A stretch of DNA of 64,000 nt from Streptomyces spinoverrucosus (GCF_006539505.1 NZ_BJND01000036.1:45755-109754); one strand, 5' to 3'. Positions 8,609-17,247 are shown, counted from the first letter of the stretch. Translations and numbers: made by a program. Notes: generated from the sequence alone by a model not told the origin.

Positions 8609-9984
8609 GCCCGGACTCCACATCGACGCACCACCACCTCGTCCCCGCGCGCGTGCTCGACGTCGATCCGCTGCTCGACGACCCGAAGACCCGCATCGTG
8701 GTGTGCTGCGGCTCGGGCGGGGTCGGCAAGACCACCACGGCGGCGGCCCTGGGCCTCCGGGCCGCCGAGCGCGGCCGCAAGGTCGTCGTGCTCACCATCG
8801 ACCCGGCACGCCGGCTGGCGCAGTCCATGGGCATCGACTCGCTGGACAACACCCCGCGCCGGGTGAAGGGCGTCGAGGGCGACGGCGAACTGCACGCGAT
8901 GATGCTCGACATGAAGCGCACCTTCGACGAGATCGTCGAGGCGCACGCGGATCCGCAGCGGGCGGCCGCGATCCTGTCGAACCCCTTCTACCAGTCGCTC
9001 TCGGCGGGCTTCGCGGGCACGCAGGAGTACATGGCGATGGAGAAGCTGGGCCAGCTGCGGGCCCGGGACGAGTGGGACCTGATCGTCGTCGACACGCCGC
9101 CCTCGCGCTCCGCGCTGGACTTCCTGGACGCGCCCAAGCGGCTGGGGTCGTTCCTGGACGGGCGGCTGATCCGGCTGCTGACGGCCCCGGCGAAGCTGGG
9201 CGGCCGGGCGGGGATGAAGTTCCTGAACGTCGGGATGTCGATGATGACCGGCACGCTCGGCAAGCTGCTCGGCGGTCAGCTACTGAAGGACGTACAGACG
9301 TTCGTGGCGGCGATGGACACGACCTTCGGCGGCTTCCGCACGCGCGCGGACGCCACGTACAAGCTGCTCCAGGCGCCCGGGACGGCGTTCCTGGTGGTGG
9401 CGGCCCCGGAGCGGGACGCGCTGCGCGAGGCCGCGTACTTCGTGGAGCGGCTGGCCGCCGAGGACATGCCGCTGGCCGGGCTGGTGCTCAACCGCGTCCA
9501 CGGCAGCGGCGCCGACCGCCTGTCGGCCGAGCGGGCGCTCGCCGCCGCGGAAAATCTTGAGGAGCCCCGCATTGTGGATCAGGGGGGAGGGAAAGCTGGA
9601 CTTCGTAACTCTCCCGACACGTACGGCAGTTCAGATGCACCCGCTTCCGAGGCACCGGCTCCCGAAGCACTGCTCAACAACGAGGACTCCCCCGCCGTCA
9701 CGGACGAGGACGACTCCCCCGTCGTCACCCCGGCCGCGGACGGGCACACCTCACCCCGCACCGTCGACCAGCTCACCGCAGGCCTGCTGAGGCTGCACGC
9801 GGACCGTATGCAACTGCTCTCCCGCGAGCAGCGCACGCGCGACCGCTTCACCGCGCTGCACCCCGAAGTGGCGGTGGTCGAAGTGGCCGCACTGCCGGGC
9901 GATGTGCACGACCTCGCGGGGCTTCGGGACATCGGGGACCGGCTCGCGGCCCACCGGCCGGAGCTGTCGGTCGACGACGCCTGA
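8605..9984 (+). CDS. ArsA/Get3-like ATPase, subunit B
   Basis: 459 residues, ATG overlapping the previous TGA. The P-loop reads GSGGVGKTTTAAA, followed by TIDPARRLAQS and a VVDTPPSRSALDF switch. Compared with subunit A it has a long insertion near residues 315-390 rich in Pro, Ser, Glu and Asp, probably disordered, before a C-terminal helical segment. Membrane-protein targeting or anion-transport ATPase activity is inferred from the family only. Confidence 0.87.
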   Translation: MSPDSTSTHHHLVPARVLDVDPLLDDPKTRIVVCCGSGGVGKTTTAAALGLRAAERGRKVVVLTIDPARRLAQSMGIDSLDNTPRRVKGVEGDGELHAMMLDMKRTFDEIVEAHADPQRAAAILSNPFYQSLSAGFAGTQEYMAMEKLGQLRARDEWDLIVVDTPPSRSALDFLDAPKRLGSFLDGRLIRLLTAPAKLGGRAGMKFLNVGMSMMTGTLGKLLGGQLLKDVQTFVAAMDTTFGGFRTRADATYKLLQAPGTAFLVVAAPERDALREAAYFVERLAAEDMPLAGLVLNRVHGSGADRLSAERALAAAENLEEPRIVDQGGGKAGLRNSPDTYGSSDAPASEAPAPEALLNNEDSPAVTDEDDSPVVTPAADGHTSPRTVDQLTAGLLRLHADRMQLLSREQRTRDRFTALHPEVAVVEVAALPGDVHDLAGLRDIGDRLAAHRPELSVDDA

Positions 9985-10043
9985 AGGCGGGCTCCCTAAG
10001 GGCCTGATGGGCTCACGAAGGGCCTGAGGGGACGCCCGCAGCC

Positions 10044-10382
10044 TCAGCTGACCGCCGCGTAGTTCTCGTACACCTCGTCGTCATCGAGGGGCACCAGGCC
10101 GGCCCCCCGCTCGTACTCCGTCCGCGCGGTCTCCAGCAGCCGGCGCCAGGAGGTGACGGTCGGGCGCCTGCGCAGCAGTGCGCGGCGCTCCCGCTCGGTC
10201 ATTCCTCCCCACACGCCGAACTCGACGCGGTTGTCCAGCGCGTCGGCCAGGCATTCCGTGCGTACCGGACATCCGGTGCACACCGCCTTGGCCCTGTTCT
10301 GCGCTGCTCCCTGAACGAACAGTTCATCCGGATCGGTAGTGCGGCAGGCCGCCTGCGCACTCCAGTCGGTTACCCAGCCCAT
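10044..10382 (-). CDS. wblA: WhiB-like Fe-S transcription factor WblA
   Basis: 112 residues from ATG 10382, exactly the known WblA length; a longer frame to 10439 is open but lacks support. Four Cys ligands for the [4Fe-4S] cluster are C13, C35, C38 and C44 (CxxC between the middle two), followed by the GVWGG turn and the basic TERERRALLRRRP segment. WblA is a pleiotropic regulator of sporulation and antibiotic production and is related to mycobacterial WhiB4. The flanking ATPases and PBP match that setting. Confidence 0.93.
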   Translation of the reverse strand: MGWVTDWSAQAACRTTDPDELFVQGAAQNRAKAVCTGCPVRTECLADALDNRVEFGVWGGMTERERRALLRRRPTVTSWRRLLETARTEYERGAGLVPLDDDEVYENYAAVS

Positions 10383-10800
10383 ACCGGCGCCGTCCTCTCC
10401 CGAATCGAGGCTCCCCCACGGCGGCAGCGGCATATTCACCGCCGCCAGTTGAGGACGTTACGGAAGGTGGGCACAGTGCAACACCCCCAGCGGGCCCAAT
10501 CTTGAATGGCCCGAACGGACTATGCGCAAGCGGCAGATCACCCGGGGGAGTGAGCCCGCGACATGCGCGACAATCCCGGCATTTCGGGACGGTTCCGTTG
10601 CGTCACAACGGACGCCCAGTGACACACAAGGCCGATTCGGGCACGCGCCCAACACGCCTCGGCAAAAAAGGCCGAGAGGATCCGGAACGATTCGGGGTCG
10701 CCGGACGTATTGATACGTGGCCCTACTGCTGTGACAGTTGAGAGCAGCTTAGGCCAAGGCATATACGCGTGTCCGGCGAATGAGAACGTAGGCTGCCCTC
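10383..10800. promoter_or_regulatory. Divergent wblA/PBP control region
   Basis: 418 bp without a gene. A 7-bp inverted repeat, TCCGTTG-CGTCA-CAACGGA, lies at 10594-10612, about 210 bp upstream of wblA. On the PBP side TAGGCT is followed by six bases and the ATG at 10801, the spacing of a leaderless Streptomyces promoter. wblA is known to have complex developmental control, so the length of the region is not surprising. Binding proteins cannot be assigned by eye. Confidence 0.5.
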
Positions 10801-13089
10801 ATGCCAAAGAAGCGCTCGGGCGGTGGTCTGTCGGCGACGCAGCAGGCCGCCAAGTTCCTCGGAGTCAGTGTGCTCGCGGGAGCCGTCATGGCCGGCATCG
10901 CGCTGCCCGCCGTCGGCGCGCTGGGCCTCGCGGCGAAGGGCTCGGTGGAGAGCTTCGACGAGCTCCCCGCCAACATGAAGACCCCGCCGCTCAGCCAGCG
11001 GACCACCATCCTCGACTCCCGCGGCGACCACATCGCGACGGTCTACTCGCGCGACCGCACGGTGGTCGAGCTCAAGGACATCTCGCCGTACATGCAGAAG
11101 GCGATCGTCGCGATCGAGGACTCGCGCTTCTACCAGCACGGCGCGGTCGACCTCAAGGGCGTCCTGCGCGCCCTGAACCGCAACGCGCAGAGCGGCGGCG
11201 TCGCCGAGGGCGCGTCCACGCTCACCCAGCAGTATGTGAAGAATGTCTTCGTGGAGGAGGCCGGCGACGACCCGACGAAGGTCGCGCAGGCCACCCAGCA
11301 GACCCTCGGCCGCAAGATCCGCGAGCTGAAGTTCGCGATCCAGGTCGAGGAGGAGCTCGGCAAGAAGAAGATCCTCGAGAACTATCTGAACATCACCTTC
11401 TTCGGCCAGCAGGCGTACGGCGTCGAGGCCGCGTCCCAGCGCTACTTCTCCAAGTCGGCCAAGGACCTCAGCCTCCCGGAGGCGGCGCTCCTCGCGGGCA
11501 TCGTCCAGTCGCCCAGCCGGTACGACCCGGTCAACGACGAGGCGGAGGCCACCAAGCGGCGCAATGTCGTCCTGCAGCGCATGGCCGACGTCGGCGACAT
11601 CTCCCAGGCGGACGCCGACGAGGCCAAGCAGGCGCCGCTGCGGCTGAAGATCAGCCGGCCGCAGAACGGCTGCATCACCGCCGTCAAGGGCGCCAGTTTC
11701 TTCTGCAAGTACGTCGAGAAGGTCTTCCTCAACGACCCGGTCTTCGGCAAGACCAAGGAGGAGCGGGCGAAGCTCTGGAACCAGGGCGGTCTGACCATCA
11801 AGACCACCCTCGACCCGCAGGCCCAGGACTCGGTCCAGGCCTCGCTCAAGGACCACGTCTACAAGGACGACCAGGTCGCGGCGGCGACCACCCTGGTCGA
11901 GCCCGGCACCGGCAAGATCCTCGGCATGGGCCAGTCGAAGCCGTTCGGCTACGGCAAGAACGAGACCGAGTACAACTACTCGGTCGACTCCTCCATGGGC
12001 GGCTCGAACTACGGCTTCCCGACCGGTTCGACGTTCAAGCCGTTCGTCGCGGCGGCCGCGCTGGAGGAGGGGCGGCCGCCCACGCAGGAGTACTCGTCGC
12101 CGTACGAGATGGAGTACCCGAGCCCGGTCCAGACGTGCTCCGGCAAGCCGTGGGTGAACACCGGCCCGAAGAAGGCGACCGTCGAGAACGAGGACGAGTC
12201 GGAGGTCGGGCCGTACCGCCTGGAGGAGGCGATGGCCAAGTCGGTCAACACCTACTTCGTGCAGATGATCTCGGACATCGGCCTCTGCCCGGTCATGAAG
12301 ATGACCGACAATCTGCACGTCGTGCAGGGCAACGGCGACAAGCTCCCCGAGCTGCCCGCCATCTCCCTCGGCTCCAAGGGCATCTCCCCGCTGACCATGG
12401 CGACCGCGTACGCAGCCTTCGCCGCGCGCGGTATGTACTGCACGCCGATCGCCATCGAGTCGATCACGCAGAAGATCGGCAACGAGCAGAAGTCGCTTCC
12501 GGTGCCGAAGTCGACCTGCTCACGTGCAATGTCCGAGCGGACCGCCGACACCATCAACACCCTGCTGCGCGGTGTGGTCGACTCCGGTACGGGCCAGGAG
12601 GCGGGCCTGAGCGACCGCGACAGCGCCGGTAAGACGGGTACGACGGACGAGCGCAAGAACGCCTGGTTCGTGGGCTACACGCCCAACCTGGCCGGCGCGG
12701 TCTGGGTCGGCAGCGCGACGCAGCAGGTCGAGATGGAGAACATCACCATCGGCGGCGTCTCGCACGCCAAGGTCTACGGCGGCCGCGTCCCCGGCCCGAT
12801 CTGGCGCGACGCCATGACCGGCGCCCTCGCGGGCAAGGAGCCGGCCTCCTTCAACATCGTCGACATCCCGGACGGCGGCGACCGCGAAGGTGACCGTGGT
12901 GAGCGCGGCGACAACGACAACGGCAACGGCGACAACGAGGGCGGCCTGATCGAGGGGCTGACCAACGGGGGTACGGACGGGGGGACGTTCCCGGACCCCA
13001 CGTTCTCGATCCCCGAGGGCTGGATCCAGGGCGGCGACAACGGCGGGAACAACGGGAACGGGAACGGCAACGGGGGGAACTGGCCGTGA
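10801..13089 (+). CDS. Bifunctional penicillin-binding protein (PonA2-like)
   Basis: 762 residues, peptidoglycan glycosyltransferase plus transpeptidase, anchored by one N-terminal membrane helix (about residues 19-45). The GT51 motifs are EDSRFYQHG, GASTLTQQY and the ENYLNITFFG segment. The transpeptidase has S410-TFK, S481-VN and K611-TGT. The last 70 residues are Asp/Gly/Asn-rich low complexity (repeated NGNG and GGDN) instead of the PASTA domain of mycobacterial PonA2. A leaderless-type promoter precedes the ATG. Confidence 0.93.
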   Translation: MPKKRSGGGLSATQQAAKFLGVSVLAGAVMAGIALPAVGALGLAAKGSVESFDELPANMKTPPLSQRTTILDSRGDHIATVYSRDRTVVELKDISPYMQKAIVAIEDSRFYQHGAVDLKGVLRALNRNAQSGGVAEGASTLTQQYVKNVFVEEAGDDPTKVAQATQQTLGRKIRELKFAIQVEEELGKKKILENYLNITFFGQQAYGVEAASQRYFSKSAKDLSLPEAALLAGIVQSPSRYDPVNDEAEATKRRNVVLQRMADVGDISQADADEAKQAPLRLKISRPQNGCITAVKGASFFCKYVEKVFLNDPVFGKTKEERAKLWNQGGLTIKTTLDPQAQDSVQASLKDHVYKDDQVAAATTLVEPGTGKILGMGQSKPFGYGKNETEYNYSVDSSMGGSNYGFPTGSTFKPFVAAAALEEGRPPTQEYSSPYEMEYPSPVQTCSGKPWVNTGPKKATVENEDESEVGPYRLEEAMAKSVNTYFVQMISDIGLCPVMKMTDNLHVVQGNGDKLPELPAISLGSKGISPLTMATAYAAFAARGMYCTPIAIESITQKIGNEQKSLPVPKSTCSRAMSERTADTINTLLRGVVDSGTGQEAGLSDRDSAGKTGTTDERKNAWFVGYTPNLAGAVWVGSATQQVEMENITIGGVSHAKVYGGRVPGPIWRDAMTGALAGKEPASFNIVDIPDGGDREGDRGERGDNDNGNGDNEGGLIEGLTNGGTDGGTFPDPTFSIPEGWIQGGDNGGNNGNGNGNGGNWP

Positions 13090-13118
13090 TGCGTTGACCC
13101 AGACGGTGGTACGACGAT

Positions 13119-13148
13119 GGGGGCGCCCTTTTGAGAAGGGGCGCCCCC
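13119..13148. terminator. Hairpin between convergent PBP and YqeY genes
   Basis: Ten-base-pair perfect arms (GGGGGCGCCC at 13119-13128 and its complement at 13139-13148) with an AT-rich loop, 30 bp after the PBP stop. It may serve both converging genes. Confidence 0.7.
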
Positions 13149-13203
13149 GTTGGCGTACTGGGACTGGGCGCCCTTCTTGATGGGGGCTCCCCCGTTGGCG
13201 TAC
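13144..13203. repeat. 15-bp direct repeat around the terminator
   Basis: CCCCCGTTGGCGTAC occurs at 13144-13158 and again at 13189-13203, 45 bp apart, with a second GGGCGCCCTTCTTGA-like partial copy of the hairpin between them. It looks like a local duplication of the terminator. Confidence 0.7.
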
Positions 13204-13240
13204 AGCCGCAGGCTTGTCGCGGTGGCCGGCGGCTGCCGCC

Positions 13241-13705
13241 TCAGCCCGCGAGGAGCTTCTTCACCGCCGCTGCGACGCGGCCGCCCTCCGCCAGGCCGGC
13301 GACCTTCGGGTTCACGATCTTCATGACCGCGCCCATGGCCCGCGGCCCCTCCGCGCCGGCGGCCTTCGCCTCCTCCACCGCCTGAGCCACGATCTTGTTC
13401 AGCTCCTCGTCGGACAGCTGCTTGGGCAGGTACGCGGCGAGCACCTCGCCCTCCGCCTTCTCCCGCTCGGCCGACTCGGCGCGACCACCCTGCGCGAAGG
13501 CGTCCGCGGCCTCCCGCCGCTTCTTCGCCTCGCGGGTGATCACTTTCGTGACCTCCTCGTCGGAGAGCTCGCGCTTCTCCGTGCCCGCGACCTCCTCCTT
13601 GGTGATCGCGGCGAGCGTCAGCCGGAGCGTCGAGGAGCGGAGCTCGTCGCGCTCCTTGATCGCGGCGTTGAGGTCTTCCTGCAGCTTCGACTTGAGCGTG
13701 GTCAT
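13241..13705 (-). CDS. GatB/YqeY-domain protein
   Basis: 154 residues, almost wholly helical and charged: KSKLQEDLNAAIKERDELR near the start and the YLPKQLSDEEL motif typical of YqeY. The family resembles the tRNA-binding tail of GatB amidotransferase; cellular role unknown. It converges with the PBP gene and is divergent from the metallophosphoesterase. Confidence 0.87.
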   Translation of the reverse strand: MTTLKSKLQEDLNAAIKERDELRSSTLRLTLAAITKEEVAGTEKRELSDEEVTKVITREAKKRREAADAFAQGGRAESAEREKAEGEVLAAYLPKQLSDEELNKIVAQAVEEAKAAGAEGPRAMGAVMKIVNPKVAGLAEGGRVAAAVKKLLAG

Positions 13706-13799
13706 GGGGTCGATTGTCGCAGGTGTGCACGGCTGGACGCCCGTTGATTTAAGGGGCGGTCGGGCGCGGGGGCGCTACAGCGTCTGACACGATGGGCGT

Positions 13800-14726
13800 A
13801 TGCGCGCGCGATACGGAGTACCCCTCGGCATCACGGCGGTCGCGGCCGCCGGTCTCGTCTACTCGGCCGGGTTCGAGGCCCATTCCTTCCGCCTGCGACG
13901 GGTGACCGTCCCCGTCCTGCCCGCGGGCATGCGCCCGCTGCGCGTGCTGCACGTCTCCGACATCCACATGGTCGGCGGCCAGCGCAAGAAGCAGCGCTGG
14001 CTGCGCTCGCTGGCCGGCCTGCGCCCGGACTTCGTGATCAACACCGGCGACAACCTCTCCGACCCGGAGGGCGTACCGGAGGTGCTGGACGCGCTGGGGC
14101 CCCTGATGGAGTTCCCGGGCGCGTACGTCTTCGGCTCCAACGACTACTACGGCCCCAAGCTGCGCAACCCCGCCCGCTATCTGATCGAGAAGGCCCAGGG
14201 CCGCCACGGCCTGAACGGCAACGCGCCCGCCGTCGGCGTCGTCCACAACCCGTGGGAGGACCTGCGGGACGGTTTCGACGCGGCGGGCTGGCTGAACCTC
14301 ACGAACACGCGGGGGATGCTGAAGGTCGACGGCGTCACGGTGGAGATGACGGGCGTGGACGACCCGCACATCAAGCGGGACCGCTACGCGACAGTGGCGG
14401 GCGGTCCGTCGTCGTCGGCGGACTTCTCGATGGGCGTGGTGCACGCCCCGTACCTGCGCAGCCTGGACGCCTTCACGGCCGACGGCTACCCCTTGATCCT
14501 GGCCGGCCACACCCACGGCGGCCAGCTCTGCGTCCCCTTCTACGGCGCCCTGGTCACCAACTGCGACCTGGACACGGACCGGGTGAAGGGCCTGTCGACG
14601 CACACCTCCGAGGGCCAGACGTCCTACCTGCACGTGTCGGCGGGGTGTGGGACGAATCGGTATACGCCGGTGCGGTTTGCTTGTCCGCCGGAAGCTACGT
14701 TGATGACGTTGGTGGGGCGGGGGTAG
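13800..14726 (+). CDS. Membrane-anchored metallophosphoesterase
   Basis: 308 residues. A short hydrophobic N terminus (about residues 6-24) is followed by the calcineurin-like metal-ligand series: DIH at about residue 54, NTGDN, GSNDYYG and GHTHGGQ at about 239. Such enzymes hydrolyse phosphodiesters or cell-wall-related pyrophosphates; the substrate is not evident. It follows the PBP as in mycobacteria (Rv3683). The stop codon lies inside a 37-bp tandem repeat. Confidence 0.87.
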   Translation: MRARYGVPLGITAVAAAGLVYSAGFEAHSFRLRRVTVPVLPAGMRPLRVLHVSDIHMVGGQRKKQRWLRSLAGLRPDFVINTGDNLSDPEGVPEVLDALGPLMEFPGAYVFGSNDYYGPKLRNPARYLIEKAQGRHGLNGNAPAVGVVHNPWEDLRDGFDAAGWLNLTNTRGMLKVDGVTVEMTGVDDPHIKRDRYATVAGGPSSSADFSMGVVHAPYLRSLDAFTADGYPLILAGHTHGGQLCVPFYGALVTNCDLDTDRVKGLSTHTSEGQTSYLHVSAGCGTNRYTPVRFACPPEATLMTLVGRG

Positions 14727-14787
14727 GGCGCCGGGGTCGCCGGAGTCGCCGGGGCGGGGGTAGGGCGCCAGGGCCGCCGGAGTCGCC
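14714..14787. repeat. 37-bp tandem repeat, two copies
   Basis: Copies at 14714-14750 and 14751-14787 agree at 35 of 37 positions, and a partial third begins at 14788. The first copy contains the last codons and TAG stop (14724-14726) of the metallophosphoesterase, so the duplication added only 3' non-coding sequence. Confidence 0.85.
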
Positions 14788-14908
14788 GGGGCAAGGCAGA
14801 CGAGCCACAAGGACCGGGCAAGGGCAAGGCACCGGCAGACACCGGTCGACGTAACCCACACAGCCCACCCGCAATGCCCCATTTGCCCGATCTGCTTAGC
14901 GTGAGGGC

Positions 14909-15703
14909 ATGACCGCCCCGATACCCAGGGACATCCCGGATCTCCCCGCGATCCCGGGCGTGCCCGGGCTGCTGCCCTCCCCGGTTCCCGCCACGGCGGT
15001 GGTACCCCCCGTACGCCGCCCCGTGACCGCTGCCTTCCGCCTCCTGACCGCGCTGACGGTGGCGGTCGGCGTAACGATCTTCCTGCTCCTCGGCAGCCCG
15101 CCCCGGGTGCTGAGCCACTTCACGATCCAGAGCAGCATCCTGCTGGCCGTCGTCCTCACGATCTCGGCCCGCCGAGCCTGGACGGCCCGCCGCCCCCTGC
15201 CGTCGGCCGTGACGGGCGCGACACTCCTCTACGTGCTGACCGCGGCCCTCGTCCACCACCTGCTCCTGGCGGACGCGTCGAGCCCGTTCGCGATGACGAC
15301 GACGATGACCGGCGACGCACACCCCACGCTGCTGCAGTCGATCGCCGACCACATCCTGCACACGGCGGTCCCGACAGCGGCCGTACTGGACTGGCTGCTC
15401 CTCACCCCCTCCGGCCGCCTGCACCTCCGCCAGGCCACCACCTGGCTCCTCTACCCCCTGGCCTACCTGGCCTTCTCCTTCGCCCGGGGCGAGTACCTGC
15501 CGCCCGGCACGCCGGGCCGCTACCTCTACCCGTTCCTCGACGTCGCCCAGCACGGCTACAAGAGCGTCCTCGGCAACGCCCTCCTCCTCGGCCTCTCCAT
15601 CTACGCCCTGGCCGTGCTCCTGGTCGCCCTCGACCACGCCCGCCCGAACCCCGTCCGCCACCGCACGAAAACCGGATTTCGTCTCCAGCCACCAGTGGGC
15701 TAA
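14909..15703 (+). CDS. Pr6Pr-family integral membrane protein
   Basis: 264 residues. After a Pro-rich N-terminal 35 residues come about six hydrophobic segments with polar loops containing HHLLL, DHILHT and YLYPFLDV, the pattern of Pr6Pr (FAR-17a/AIG1-like) membrane proteins of actinobacteria. Function unknown. TAGCGT six bases before the ATG suggests a leaderless transcript. It is the last core gene before the tRNA. Confidence 0.75.
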   Translation: MTAPIPRDIPDLPAIPGVPGLLPSPVPATAVVPPVRRPVTAAFRLLTALTVAVGVTIFLLLGSPPRVLSHFTIQSSILLAVVLTISARRAWTARRPLPSAVTGATLLYVLTAALVHHLLLADASSPFAMTTTMTGDAHPTLLQSIADHILHTAVPTAAVLDWLLLTPSGRLHLRQATTWLLYPLAYLAFSFARGEYLPPGTPGRYLYPFLDVAQHGYKSVLGNALLLGLSIYALAVLLVALDHARPNPVRHRTKTGFRLQPPVG

Positions 15704-15735
15704 AGTAAACGACGTCGCCGCGACAGCAGCGACAT

Positions 15736-15809
15736 CGGGGTGTAGCGCAGCTTGGCAGCGCGCTTCGTTCGGGACGAAGAGGTCGTGGGTTCAAATCCCG
15801 CCACCCCGA
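15736..15809 (+). tRNA. tRNA-Pro (anticodon CGG)
   Basis: A full cloverleaf fits: acceptor stem CGGGGTG/CACCCCG, anticodon stem CTTCG/CGAAG around the loop TTCGGGA (anticodon CGG), T arm GTGGG-TTCAAAT-CCCGC, discriminator A at 15809. CCA is not encoded. The gene is intact because the integrated element supplies an identical 3' half. tRNA-Pro is also the target of the Streptomyces element pSAM2. Confidence 0.95.
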
Positions 15810-15841
15810 CAGGGAAGTACCAGGTCAGGGGCCTGATCCGC
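15767..15841 (+). repeat. attL: left copy of the 75-bp attachment repeat
   Basis: Identical over 75 bp to 57162-57236. It starts at the anticodon loop of tRNA-Pro, covers the 3' half of the tRNA and the left arm of its terminator. The base before it (C versus A) and the bases after it differ, which fixes the limits. Confidence 0.92.
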
Positions 15842-15858
15842 TTTGCGGGTCGGGCCCC
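15828..15858 (+). terminator. tRNA-Pro terminator
   Basis: A 14-bp stem (GGGGCC... paired with ...GGCCCC, two G-U wobbles) with a TTT loop directly after the tRNA. The same hairpin with an AGT loop is repeated at 57223-57253. Confidence 0.75.
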
Positions 15859-15880
15859 TTCTGGGTTTCTGGGGCACTCT

Positions 15881-15899
15881 TGGGAGCCATTTGGGAGCC
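15881..15899 (+). repeat. Paired TGGGAGCC repeats near the left end
   Basis: TGGGAGCCA at 15881 and TGGGAGCC at 15892, an 11-bp period. The same pair with the same period and orientation recurs at 54994-55013. Position and spacing suggest integrase arm-type binding sites (inference). Confidence 0.6.
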
Positions 15900-15952
15900 G
15901 GACCCGAAAGAGGGATCAGTCCCCCTGCACAGCTCCACCGAGGGAACCGCCG

Positions 15953-16630
15953 TCACGTGTCGCTGCTCGGCTCCTGCGCCCAGGCGTCGTCATCCCAGCA
16001 CCAGCAATCCTTCGGATCGCCAAGCGCATGCGGAACATCGACGCCCCCCCAAGGCACGGCGTGATCACGAAGGAAGTCCTCGGCCGCACTCATGGCTATC
16101 CACCGGACGGTATACACCTCCTCCGCCTCCCGGTGTGTTCCATCGTCGCCGTGAGCAGTCCAGCCCCAAGCACACCGGTCTGGAAGGTATGTGATCTCGG
16201 CAACCCCGCCGTACCTTTCCACCGTGATCTTCTCTGGTTGCCCCGAGCCGTCATCGACCGCGCCGGGCCACTTCTTACGCGCTGCCTGCTTGGAGATCCC
16301 CCAGGCAGATCCCAGATGGCCATAGGTAGCGCCCATTCCCCCGCCCATCAGCGCAGCCTCTGCGGCAAGCGCCTCAGCGGCTTCATGCACCCGCCGCAGG
16401 GCATGCAGGTAGGCGAGCTGCCAGTCTGCGAACAACTCCGCCATAGCAGAGGGTTCGTGTCCGTTGACCAGGCATTCCTGACCACGCGCCGAGATCCGAC
16501 CCGCGATCTTGCAGGCAAGCTCCCTCAACTGGTCCTGCATCCAGGCTGCTTCGGCAGCATGAGGCGGACGCCACGGATCCGCCATGGCGTCCGAATCGAA
16601 CCAGAACTCGTCATCGCTCACTGAACGCAT
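15953..16630 (-). CDS. Hypothetical protein with helix-turn-helix-like segment
   Basis: 225 residues from ATG 16630; a GTG at 16651 would add seven residues. I do not recognise a family. The middle part (YGHLGSAWGISKQAARKKWPG) looks like a helix-turn-helix of the kind seen in small Streptomyces regulators, and the C-terminal part is Trp/Asp-rich. No Shine-Dalgarno sequence precedes either start, and a palindromic operator-like site covers the start region, so autoregulation is plausible. Confidence 0.6.
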   Translation of the reverse strand: MRSVSDDEFWFDSDAMADPWRPPHAAEAAWMQDQLRELACKIAGRISARGQECLVNGHEPSAMAELFADWQLAYLHALRRVHEAAEALAAEAALMGGGMGATYGHLGSAWGISKQAARKKWPGAVDDGSGQPEKITVERYGGVAEITYLPDRCAWGWTAHGDDGTHREAEEVYTVRWIAMSAAEDFLRDHAVPWGGVDVPHALGDPKDCWCWDDDAWAQEPSSDT

Positions 16631-16633
16631 GGG

Positions 16634-16682
16634 GACAACCGTAGTTGTCACAGCATGCCCGGTGAGGACAACCGTGATTGTC
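16634..16682. promoter_or_regulatory. Two operator-like palindromes
   Basis: GACAAC-CGTA-GTTGTC (16634-16649) is a perfect 6-bp inverted repeat. GACAAC-CGTG-ATTGTC (16667-16682) is the same site with one mismatch. The centres are 33 bp apart, about three helical turns, placing both on the same DNA face. They lie directly upstream of the 15953-16630 gene and could also affect the gene at 16951. Confidence 0.65.
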
Positions 16683-16950
16683 GCAACGGGCCCGTCGCAG
16701 AGCGGACTTCGAAAGTTTGATGTGCTCGGCTACTCGACTCGAAGCCACAGAGAGGAGAACAAAACTGCAGGTCACGCCTGCATGACCTGGCCTAGAGGAA
16801 GTGACCAGCCTCGACAGCAAGGCCGGAAAGCGGGCGGATTGACTTGCGGTGCTAAGTAGCAGCTGCTCGAAGGTGGGCGCGCTCGAATCACCGGGCAACC
16901 CACTTGCTTGCGGTCGATATGCGCCGTAGGCCCGAAGAATCGGAGAGGCC

Positions 16951-17148
16951 ATGGCCAAGCACCTCAACTCTCACGTGGTTCCTGACGCTCAAGCGGTCTA
17001 CCAGTCAGAGCCGCCCTCACGCACGCCGGCCTTCGAGCTTCGTTGCGGCCCCTTGCACGTGACACTTGATCGCGCACCGCTCAAGTTGCTGGCACTCGGG
17101 AGCACGATGACGGCCGTTGCCATGGGAGCAGCGAACTGGTTGCGCTGA
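16951..17148 (+). CDS. Small protein with a C-terminal hydrophobic segment
   Basis: 65 residues beginning MAKHLNSHVVPDAQ. GGAGAGG just upstream of the ATG is a good ribosome-binding site. The last 20 residues (LKLLALGSTMTAVAMGAANW) could form a short membrane helix. The gene ends just before a perfect 19-bp hairpin terminator, which supports it being expressed. Function unknown. Confidence 0.55.
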   Translation: MAKHLNSHVVPDAQAVYQSEPPSRTPAFELRCGPLHVTLDRAPLKLLALGSTMTAVAMGAANWLR

Positions 17149-17151
17149 AAG

Positions 17152-17193
17152 CCGGTCAGGGAGTGCTCCGCTTACGGAGCACTCCCTGACCGG
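17152..17193. terminator. Bidirectional terminator with perfect 19-bp stem
   Basis: Arms 17152-17170 and 17175-17193 are exactly complementary around a CTTA loop. It lies between the small plus-strand gene and the convergent integrase. Confidence 0.9.
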
Positions 17194-17247
17194 GTTCTCG
17201 TCGCTCGGGGCAATTGAGAGTCCCGAGCGACGAGCCCTCGTTTCCTA

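Noticed and set aside
13119..13203. CRISPR-like short repeats
   Set aside because: Only two copies with hairpin character next to a gene end; better explained as a duplicated terminator. No CRISPR array or cas gene was seen in the window.
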